Shown: positions 51,984 to 59,685 of the stretch, piece after piece
How the letters are laid out: each line of letters opens with the position of its first letter
Numbering within the stretch: the stretch's first letter is position 1
NCBI GenBank assembly: GCA_963709485.1
Contig: CAVPWE010000005.1
Location: forward strand, 186,001-250,000
Reading direction: 5' to 3'
Source: JAXDBM01 sp963709485
GTDB taxonomy: Bacteria > Desulfobacterota > Syntrophia > Syntrophales > Fen-1087
Length of the DNA: 64,000 nt
Translations under genes and position numbers: made by a program
Notes under the pieces: generated by a model
Seen by the model: only the letters and a program-made list of their open reading frames with translations
Databases searched by the model: none
What the model was told of the DNA's origin: nothing

Positions 51984-52114
51984 AAGCGCAGTCCATGCCT
52001 GCACCGCGCAAACCGGCAGGTTATGGAGACTAAAGATGAAAAAGAACGAAATGAATGCAACCGAACCTCTTCCCGATCCCCATCATCTGAATTGATTCCC
52101 CCCATTTTCATGGG

Positions 52115-52148
52115 GGACCAAAGTCCAGTGCGCCTAGGACCAAGGTCC
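52115..52148 (+). promoter_or_regulatory. Tandem DosR-box-like operator, copy 3 (upstream of the receiver/CoA-transferase operon)
   Basis: GGACCAAAGTCC, spacer AGTGCGCCTA, GGACCAAGGTCC. A -10-like GATATT (52172-52177) starts exactly 24 bases after. The gap 51984-52301 holds nothing else recognised. Copies 1 and 3 also share AATTTAC immediately after the operator. Confidence 0.65.
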
Positions 52149-52301
52149 AATTTACAGGCTGCACCGGAAGGGATATTCAATCCGTAAACAGGGAAACTGA
52201 TTTTTCCCTCTTGCCGATTGTTCCCGCATGGAACCGCCGGCACCGGATAACCCGCATCCATCCAAGCGGTGCTTCAACCGATGAGAAAGGCCGGTGACAC
52301 G

Positions 52302-52742
52302 ATGCTCCCGATGACAGACACCGTTTTCATCGTGGACGATGATGCGTCCGTGCGCAAAGCCTTGCGCCGGCTGCTGAGATCCGCCCAATACCGTGTTCAG
52401 ACCTTCACGTCGGCCGAGGAGTTTCGATTGTCCGGTTTTAACAGCGAACGGGGCTGTCTGCTTCTTGATATCAGACTGCCGGGAATCAGCGGATTTGAAC
52501 TTCAGGAAGAGCTGCTTGCCTCGGGCGTGCAAATGCCCGTGGTCTTCGTAACGGGTCATGACCTTCCCGGAATGGAGGAACGGGCGATGCTTCTGGGAGC
52601 CGCGGCATACCTGCGCAAACCCTTCGATGAAAAGGCTCTGTTATCCTCCGTTCGCATTGCCATCCAATTACGATTCAACAGCAGGACGAATAAAACAAAA
52701 TCACCCCCCGCATCGAAGCAAACGGAACAGGAGGAGCGATGA
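52302..52742 (+). CDS. Receiver-only response regulator
   Basis: The 146-residue protein is a single receiver domain with VDDD pocket, phospho-acceptor D56 in LLLDIRLPG, T in VTGHD and Lys in LRKPF, followed by about 25 hydrophilic residues and no DNA-binding domain. Like FixJ receivers it is of the NtrC/FixJ sequence type. The start is taken at 52302; in-frame ATGs at 52281 and 52311 are alternatives with no clearly better site. Its stop overlaps the ATG of the CoA-transferase gene, which suggests that it acts on or with that operon. The partner is unknown. Confidence 0.85.
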   Translation: MLPMTDTVFIVDDDASVRKALRRLLRSAQYRVQTFTSAEEFRLSGFNSERGCLLLDIRLPGISGFELQEELLASGVQMPVVFVTGHDLPGMEERAMLLGAAAYLRKPFDEKALLSSVRIAIQLRFNSRTNKTKSPPASKQTEQEER

Positions 52743-54724
52743 GCGAGCGCAAAATTGTCAGTCCGGTCGTGGATGACATCAAGGCCCATATGAAGCGGGG
52801 GAAGATCGTTTCGGCGGATGAGGCTGTGCGCGTCATCCGAAGCGGCGACACGGTTGCCCTGGACGGCGTCATGGGAGGGGGCGCCCCTGATGAACTGATC
52901 ATCGCCCTCGAGAAGCGGTTTCTGGAGAGCGGAAAGCCCCGGGGGTTGACGCTGGTGTACGCCTCGGGAATCGGTGACGGGAAGGAGAAGGGTGTCAACC
53001 GCCTTGACCATGATGGCCTGTTGAAGCGAGTGGTTGCGGGGCATTGGGGGCTGACGCCAAAACTGCAGAAGCTGGCCGTCGGCGGAAAAATCGAGGCCTA
53101 CAATTTTCCCCAGGGTATTCTCGCGCACATGTTCCGCGATATCGCCGCTCATAAACCCCGGACGATTTCGAGCGTCGGCATCGGAACCTTCGTCGATCCG
53201 AGGCTGGGAGGGGGGAAGATCAATGCCATGACAACCGAAGATCTTGTCGAGGTGGTCACCTTCGACGGAAAGGAGTACCTGGCCTACCGGACGATGCCCG
53301 TACAGGTGGCGTTTCTCAGGGGGACGACGGCCGACATGGACGGCAACATCACGATGGAGCGGGAGGCGATGACGCTCGAAGTGCTTCCGATTGCCATGGC
53401 GGCCAAGAACTCCGGCGGCATTGTCGTCGTCCAGGTCGAGCGCATTGCCGACCGGGGCGCCCTGAACCCGCGCCACGTGAAGATTCCCGGGATTCTCGTC
53501 GACTGCGTCGTCGTGGCGCGGCCGGAAAATCACTGGCAGACGTATGGTGTGCAATACAACCCCGCTTTCAGTTGCGAGTTCAAGGTACCGGCCGCCAGCG
53601 TCGACCCGCTCCATATGGATGACCGTAAGATCATCGCCCGGAGGGCGGCGTTCGAACTGAGGCCGAACATGGTCGTCAATCTCGGGATCGGCATGCCGGA
53701 AGGTATGGCCAGCGTGGCCAACGAGGAAGGGATTTTCGAGTACCTGACCCTTACGGCGGAGGCCGGTTCGGTCGGGGGAATCCCGGCCGGCGGGGCGAAT
53801 TTCGGGGCTGCCACCAACATGGACTGCCTGCTGGACATGCATTTTCAGTTCGATTTTTACGACGGCGGGGGGCTCGATCTTGCCTGTCTCGGGCTGGCGC
53901 AGATGGACCGTCTCGGAAACGTGAACGTGAGCCGCTTCGGCCCCAGGCTCGCGGGCTGCGGCGGCTTCATCAACATCAGCCAGAACGCGAAGAAGATGGT
54001 CTTCGTGGGGACCTTCACCGCAGGCGGGACGAAGGTGGATATCGACGACGGGAAGCTCCGGATCGTGAAGGAGGGGGGTGTAAGGAAATTCGTGAACGAG
54101 GTTGAACAGATCACCTTCAGCGGGAACACGGCGCGGATGAACAACCTCGACGTGATCTTCATCACGGAGCGCTGCGTGTTCACCCTGACCGATGAGGGCG
54201 TGGAACTGACGGAAATCGCACCCGGCGTGGATCTGGAAAAGGACATCCTGGCTTACATGGATTTCAAGCCGATCGTGAAGAACCCCAAGCTGATGGACGA
54301 AAGGATCTTCAAGCTCCCGCCCATGGACCTGAAATCGGATCTCCTCAGCAAGCCGATATCCGAGCGGCTGAAATACGACCCCGCGACGAACATCTTCTAT
54401 GTCAATTTCGAGGGCCTCCAGATCCGATCCGCGAAGGACATCGAGGAAATCCGGACGCAAACGGAAGCCATCCTGGGCCCGCTGGGCCGGAAGGTGGACA
54501 CCATCGTCAACTACGACAACTTTTCCATTCTGCCGGAACTCGTGGATGCCTATGCCGATGCGGTGAAAAATATTGTTTCGCGCTTCTACGAGAACGTCAC
54601 CCGGTACACGACCAGCGCCTTCCTGCGAATGAAACTGGGTGACGGGTTGAAGGCGCGGGGGTTTGCCTCGCACGTCTACGAATCCAGGGAGGAGGCCCGC
54701 AAAGGGCTCAAATCCGGCAACTGA
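52739..54724 (+). CDS. Fused-subunit CoA-transferase with C-terminal extension
   Basis: The 661-residue protein contains the alpha and beta domains of family I CoA-transferases (acetate/propionate/butyrate type). The alpha part has SGDTVALDGVMGGGAPDEL. The beta part has RPNMVVNLGIGMPEGMASVA and TAEAGSVGGIPAGG, where E341 is the expected thioester glutamate, plus GNVNVSRFGPRLAGCGGFINI. The last 110 residues (IFYVNFEGLQIRSAKDIEEI onwards) form an extension absent from the basic E. coli YdiF type. It would transfer CoA between carboxylic acids, common in syntrophs. The substrate is unknown. Confidence 0.88.
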   Translation: MSERKIVSPVVDDIKAHMKRGKIVSADEAVRVIRSGDTVALDGVMGGGAPDELIIALEKRFLESGKPRGLTLVYASGIGDGKEKGVNRLDHDGLLKRVVAGHWGLTPKLQKLAVGGKIEAYNFPQGILAHMFRDIAAHKPRTISSVGIGTFVDPRLGGGKINAMTTEDLVEVVTFDGKEYLAYRTMPVQVAFLRGTTADMDGNITMEREAMTLEVLPIAMAAKNSGGIVVVQVERIADRGALNPRHVKIPGILVDCVVVARPENHWQTYGVQYNPAFSCEFKVPAASVDPLHMDDRKIIARRAAFELRPNMVVNLGIGMPEGMASVANEEGIFEYLTLTAEAGSVGGIPAGGANFGAATNMDCLLDMHFQFDFYDGGGLDLACLGLAQMDRLGNVNVSRFGPRLAGCGGFINISQNAKKMVFVGTFTAGGTKVDIDDGKLRIVKEGGVRKFVNEVEQITFSGNTARMNNLDVIFITERCVFTLTDEGVELTEIAPGVDLEKDILAYMDFKPIVKNPKLMDERIFKLPPMDLKSDLLSKPISERLKYDPATNIFYVNFEGLQIRSAKDIEEIRTQTEAILGPLGRKVDTIVNYDNFSILPELVDAYADAVKNIVSRFYENVTRYTTSAFLRMKLGDGLKARGFASHVYESREEARKGLKSGN

Positions 54725-54824
54725 ACCGCGAAATCAGCGATTTGAAAAAAAAATGGAGGATGCTCCTGAAAGTCATCCCTGTCCAGTTGATGATGATGCC
54801 TTGAGCTCGGGAAGGAGATGCAAG

Positions 54825-56148
54825 ATGCTCTGGAACCGGAGGTACATCCTCCAGGAGCTACATCAGATCCTCGCTGTGGCTCACGCCGTTTTTCGCCGTG
54901 CTGGCTTATATGGTGGTCACCCGCATCACGCACGGCATCGGCGGCTGGCTCCTGCGCACCGGACGCATCGATGAAACGACCGCCTTCCTGGCTTTGTCCA
55001 TGACGGGAGCGCGGACGATGCTCGAGACGATCATCACGTTAAATCTTTCCTTCATCGTATTCACATTCGGATCGCTGCTCATTGCGATTCAGGTTGCAGG
55101 CGGGCAGTACACGCCGCGGATCATCGCGACGACACTGCTGCGGAACAACGCGATCCGGTTCACCGTCGGTTATTTCGTCTTTACCCTGTTGTTCACCCTG
55201 AGGGTGCTGACCAGGATGGGCGATGAGGTCGTCCATCAATTCAACACCTTTATTGCAGTGATGCTCGGGGTGGTCTCGCTTGTGGTGTTCCTTTACCTGA
55301 TCGACTACGCCGCGCGGATGCTGCGTCCCGTCAGCCTCGTGCAGAGCGTGGGGAAGTCGGGAATCGCGGTCATCCAAAGCGTATATCCGGAATTAACGGC
55401 ACCTTCGCGCCTGCGAAGAGACGTCCGGCAGAGGCGTATCCCCGGACAGGACCGTGGTCAATGCGGGCGCCTCGGGAATCGTGCTTGCCGTGGATTTAAA
55501 GGATTGGTCGAGCAAGCGCGGCATGCCGACGGCATTATTGAATTTGTACCCCAGGTGGGTGATTTCGTGGCGGTGGACGAGCCCCTGTTTCTATTGTATG
55601 GCGGCGCCAGCGCCATCGACGACCGTGCGCTGCGGACAGCTTTCGCGCTCGGCACCGAGCGAACGCTCGAGCAGGATCCGACCTTTGCATTCCGCATCCT
55701 CGTCGATATTGCGATCAAAGCGCTGTCACCGGCCATCAATGATCCGACGACAGCCGTGCTCGCCATCGACCAGATACACCGCCTGCTTCGGATGGTCGGG
55801 CTGCGGCATGTCAGCCGTGAGGAAATCTGCGACAAAACCGGCAAGCTGCGGCTTGTATTCCGGACGCCGAACTGGGAGGACTTCGTTCACATGGCATGCA
55901 CCGAAATTCGTCATTACGGCGCGGGAAGCGTACAGATCATGCGGCGGATGCGCTCAATGCTGGAAAATCTCATGCAAACCCTGCCGCCGCATCGTCATCC
56001 CGGTTTGCGCAAGCAGCTGGAGCTCCTGGATCACACGATTGAGGGGCATTACACCTTTGCCGAGGACCGGGCGCTTGCCCGCATTCCCGACTCGCAGGGG
56101 TTGGGCGGGTCAGCGGTTCGCCCGGACGAGACAACAAGAGGTGGATGA
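54825..56148 (+). CDS. DUF2254 membrane protein (three frame breaks)
   Basis: The frame open from GTG 54898 encodes a protein with four membrane helices in the first 150 residues and a conserved soluble tail (ALSPAINDPTTAVLAIDQIHRLL). This is the DUF2254 pattern, of unknown function. The likely start is ATG 54825, with AAGGAGA before it, but this frame (MLWNRRYIL) only continues as RSYIRSSLWLTPFFAVLAY after a shift near 54855. A second shift near 55395 and its reversal near 55500 replace a TVVNAGASGIVLAVDLKG stretch. Three small indels restore one protein. It may be an assembly artefact or decay. Confidence 0.7.
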
Positions 56149-56280
56149 GCTTACAATCCTCGAGCCCCAAGCAATTTGTCCCGAACACCGATCCGGCAGG
56201 GATTCGCCCGAGGCAGCTTGGAGCGTCCCATCACGGATTCAATCGGGAGGTTTCTCACATATTTCAGGAGAAATGACATC

Positions 56281-57372
56281 ATGAAAACCAAAGTGGCGAT
56301 TGCCTGTCAGGGGGGAGGCAGCCAGACTGCCTTCACCGCCGGCGTACTGAAAGCGCTCTGTGAAAACAAGAAGATTCGTGACCATTTTAACATTGTCAGC
56401 CTGAGTGGCACGTCAGGAGGGGCAATTTGTGCCTTCCTCATCTGGTACGCCTATAAGAAAGGCGATGATTGCCTCTGGAAAAGATTAATCGATTTCTGGC
56501 AGGACAACACCGCCCAAACCGTCCAGGAGCGCCTCTTCAATGATTATGCCATCAAGACGCTGGAATCGGCCAGTCGGGGACTGATTCCCCAATACAACCT
56601 CAGCCCCTCTTCCCCTCTGGTCAAGAACTGGTTTTCCTTTGCCACGCTGGGCCTGCGTCGTCGATTCACCGACTTCAAAGAATTGCTGACAGCCCACATT
56701 GATTTCTCGGAAGTGGCGGCCTGGGGCGCCCAGCCGGAGCCGCCGATCCTGATCATCGGCGCCAGCAACATCCTCACCGGAAGACTGCATAAATTCAATT
56801 CCCGTCATGAACCGATGAGAATCGAACATCTCCTCGCCTCTGCCTGCGTCCCCAGTATTTTCCCGGCAGTCGTCATTGATACAATGGCCTATTGGGATGG
56901 TCTCTTCTCCGACAATCCGCCCATTGATTCTTTGCTCAATCGCGACTCCGTCGGCCTTAACAACATTGCCCAGGAAATCTGGGTCATCAAGATCAATCCG
57001 ACGAAGAGTGACAAGATTCCCGTGTCACCGGCTGAGATTGCCGATCGCCGCAATGAACTGGAAGGGAATGTCTCCCTGTTTCAGGGCCTGCGCGAAGTCG
57101 AGGATCTCAATCGAATAATGATGAGAGGAGCATTCCATAAAGAATTCCTGGCTGAAGGAAATATTGAAGCACCCTTCAAAATACCCAAATTATTCCCGGA
57201 AGATCCCGACCAGCCCTATCACATTCCCATGATCGAAATGTCTGATGATCTGGCAAACAGCCTGACCTATGAGAGCAAATTGGATCGCTCTCCGGAAAGC
57301 ATCAACCGGCTCATCCTGGATGGCGAGAGACAAGGGGAAAAGTTTATCGAAGCCAGACTGCGAGAAATGTGA
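56281..57372 (+). CDS. Patatin-like phospholipase
   Basis: The 363-residue protein has the patatin catalytic dyad: oxyanion loop QGGGSQ near residue 10, nucleophile GTSGG near residue 48 and the aspartate in WDGLFSDNPP. It would hydrolyse lipid acyl esters. AGGAGA lies before ATG 56281. Its last bases overlap the start of the AI-2E-type gene. Confidence 0.88.
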   Translation: MKTKVAIACQGGGSQTAFTAGVLKALCENKKIRDHFNIVSLSGTSGGAICAFLIWYAYKKGDDCLWKRLIDFWQDNTAQTVQERLFNDYAIKTLESASRGLIPQYNLSPSSPLVKNWFSFATLGLRRRFTDFKELLTAHIDFSEVAAWGAQPEPPILIIGASNILTGRLHKFNSRHEPMRIEHLLASACVPSIFPAVVIDTMAYWDGLFSDNPPIDSLLNRDSVGLNNIAQEIWVIKINPTKSDKIPVSPAEIADRRNELEGNVSLFQGLREVEDLNRIMMRGAFHKEFLAEGNIEAPFKIPKLFPEDPDQPYHIPMIEMSDDLANSLTYESKLDRSPESINRLILDGERQGEKFIEARLREM

Positions 57373-58358
57373 TGTCACTTTCACCGCTGCTTCGCATATT
57401 GATCGGAGGGGCCTGTGCCGTCATCATCCTGGCCGGCATGAAGGCCGCATCGCCGGTCCTGAACATCATCCTGCTGGCCTTTCTTCTGGCCCAGAGCGTG
57501 ATCCCCTTCCCCGTCTGGCTGATCCGGAAAGGGTTCAAGCCAGGCATCTCCGTGCTTCTGACCATCCTGATTGTCATCATCGGGGGATCTGTAATTCTCT
57601 CCGTGCTGGGAGCGTCGATCGCGGATCTGCTCCATAAGCTTCCCGTCTATCAGGAAAAACTGGCCGGTCTCCGTGACAGCATCACGAACTTCCTGACTGC
57701 CCGGGGGTTCGATGCGGCCAAACTGGTCCCTCTCGACGCAATCCCCCCCAAGCGCATCATCGAACTGGCCGCCGGCATCCTGGGCACCGTGGCCGGCACG
57801 ATGGGCAACGGGCTGCTGCTTCTCATCATCATGATTTTCATGTTGATTGAATTGTTGACGGTGCAGCAAAAGCTCATCGCCGGGGAATACCCCGAAGGGT
57901 CTTTCATGCACCGATTCGAGGATATCAATCGGGATACCCGGAAATACGTCGCCATCACGGGACTTGCCGGCTTCGTGCAGGCGGCGATCAACGTGGGCGT
58001 GCTTGCCGTGATCGGGGTCGACTATGCCATCACCTTCGGCGTGTTCTTTTTCTTCTGCAATTTCATCCCTGCCGTCGGGTTTTTCATCGCCCTCATCCCG
58101 CCTCTGATCATTGCCCTGCTCGACAACGGATGGGTTCAGGCCCTTTATGTGCTCGCCGGCTGGTGGCTGGTCAATGTCGTCTTTGACAATGTCATCAAGC
58201 CAAAGTTCATGAAGGAAGGTCTCGACATATCGCTGGTTCTCATTATCGTCGGTGTGATCAGCTGGACCTGGGTGCTGGGGCCTGCGGGGGCCATTCTGGC
58301 CATACCGCTGACGATGGCGGTCGTCCGTCTCGTTCATTTTACAGGAAAGGTTCTATAG
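57372..58358 (+). CDS. AI-2E family (YdiK/PerM-like) membrane protein
   Basis: The 328-residue protein has about eight membrane helices, with the family segment FFFFCNFIPAVGFFIALIPPLIIALL and NVVFDNVIKPKFMKEGLDIS. Members are proposed exporters or permeases of diverse small molecules (AI-2, Na+/H+ exchange). The start is the ATG at 57372, overlapping the patatin stop; a GTG 3 bases earlier is possible. A hairpin GTTGTGGA/TCCACAAC at 58362-58381 follows and may end the transcript. Confidence 0.85.
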   Translation: MSLSPLLRILIGGACAVIILAGMKAASPVLNIILLAFLLAQSVIPFPVWLIRKGFKPGISVLLTILIVIIGGSVILSVLGASIADLLHKLPVYQEKLAGLRDSITNFLTARGFDAAKLVPLDAIPPKRIIELAAGILGTVAGTMGNGLLLLIIMIFMLIELLTVQQKLIAGEYPEGSFMHRFEDINRDTRKYVAITGLAGFVQAAINVGVLAVIGVDYAITFGVFFFFCNFIPAVGFFIALIPPLIIALLDNGWVQALYVLAGWWLVNVVFDNVIKPKFMKEGLDISLVLIIVGVISWTWVLGPAGAILAIPLTMAVVRLVHFTGKVL

Positions 58359-58361
58359 GCC

Positions 58362-58381
58362 GTTGTGGACAGCTCCACAAC
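58362..58381 (+). terminator. Possible terminator after the AI-2E-type gene
   Basis: GTTGTGGA (58362-58369), loop CAGC, TCCACAAC (58374-58381). No T-tract follows, so termination is uncertain. It separates the upstream operon from the RND pump genes. Confidence 0.35.
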
Positions 58382-58425
58382 ATGATGATATAAGTAATTG
58401 AAATTAAACAAGCAGGGGGTCAGTC

Positions 58426-59679
58426 ATGAAAATCGCATCGGCACGGTGTCGTCAGGTTTTACCGCCACGGATTATTCCCCGGTTGATGCCGCACCGGGCG
58501 GCAGTCATTCCTTTGCTTGCCATCCTGTTCATGGTCACGGCGGGCGGTTGCTCAAAAGAACCGCAGCAGGCCCCTCAGCCACCGACGGTGGAGGTGACGA
58601 CCGTTACCCAGAAGGATGTTCCCATCTACCATGAATGGATCGGAACCCTCGACGGGATGGTGAACGCGACCATCCGGGCCCAGGTCCAGGGCTATCTCGT
58701 CAAGCAGAATTACCGTGAAGGCGACATTGTGAAGCGGGGCCAGATCCTCTTTGAGATTGATCCGCGCACCTTCCAGGCGGCCCTGGATCAGGCGAAGGGA
58801 CAGATGGAAGCCCAGCAGGCACGGTGGACTACGGCCAAGGCGAACCTGGCCCGCATCAAGCCGCTGGCGGAGCAGAATGCCGTCAGCAAGAAGGACCTCG
58901 ACGACTCTATCGGCACGGAGCAGTCTGCCCGTGCGGCGGTGATCTCCGCCCAGGCCGCCGTCGACAAGGCCCTGCTCGACCTGGGTTTCACGAAGATCGC
59001 CTCGCCCGTGGACGGCATCGCCGGCCTTGCCAAGGCCCAGATCGGAAACCTCGTGGGACCGGGGGGAATGGAAGAGCTGACGACGGTCTCGACGGTCAAC
59101 CCGATCAAGGTCTACTTCCAGGCGAGCGAGCAGGAATACATCCGGTCTGCGCAACGTGCGGCCTCGTCGAGAGAAAAAAAGGAGGCCGAACTCCTTCTTG
59201 CTGACGGAAGCGTTTACCCGCAAAAAGGCTACTTCGGCTTCGCCGACCGCCAGGTCGACGTGAAGACGGGGACCATCAAAGTGGCAGCCATTTTCCCCAA
59301 CCCGGACAATTTTCTGAGGCCCGGCCAGTACGGAAGGATTCGCGTTGCCACATCTGTCCGAAAGGATGCCCTTCTCGTGCCCCAGCGGTCCGTGTCTGAA
59401 GTTCAGGGGAAATACATGGTGGCCGTGGTGGGAGCAGACAGCAAGGTGGATATCCGGCCCGTCCAGGTCGCCGAGCGGATCGAAAATCTCTGGGTTATCC
59501 TCGAAGGTCTCAAGCCCGGGGAGCGTGTCATTGTCGAGGGGATCCAGAAGGTCCGCCCGGGAATCACAGTGACGCCGAAGGCCCTCGCGGAGACACCGGC
59601 AAAGTCCGAAGCGAAACCGGAGGAGAAGCCCCGGACATCCCCGAAACCGTCCGAGCCTGCGAAGGCCGAGAAGAGGTAG
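58426..59679 (+). CDS. RND efflux pump periplasmic adaptor
   Basis: The 417-residue membrane-fusion protein has a lipobox AGGCSKE near residue 42 after an unusually long N-terminal region. It has the AcrA pattern: lipoyl halves (IRAQVQGYLVKQNYREGDIVKRGQILFEID, FTKIASPVDGIAGLAKAQIGNLVG) flanking a coiled-coil hairpin, then a beta-barrel domain (LRPGQYGRIRVAT). The tail is Pro/Lys/Glu-rich. It lies 6 bases upstream of the pump gene. Confidence 0.93.
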   Translation: MKIASARCRQVLPPRIIPRLMPHRAAVIPLLAILFMVTAGGCSKEPQQAPQPPTVEVTTVTQKDVPIYHEWIGTLDGMVNATIRAQVQGYLVKQNYREGDIVKRGQILFEIDPRTFQAALDQAKGQMEAQQARWTTAKANLARIKPLAEQNAVSKKDLDDSIGTEQSARAAVISAQAAVDKALLDLGFTKIASPVDGIAGLAKAQIGNLVGPGGMEELTTVSTVNPIKVYFQASEQEYIRSAQRAASSREKKEAELLLADGSVYPQKGYFGFADRQVDVKTGTIKVAAIFPNPDNFLRPGQYGRIRVATSVRKDALLVPQRSVSEVQGKYMVAVVGADSKVDIRPVQVAERIENLWVILEGLKPGERVIVEGIQKVRPGITVTPKALAETPAKSEAKPEEKPRTSPKPSEPAKAEKR

Positions 59680-59685
59680 GCTGCC

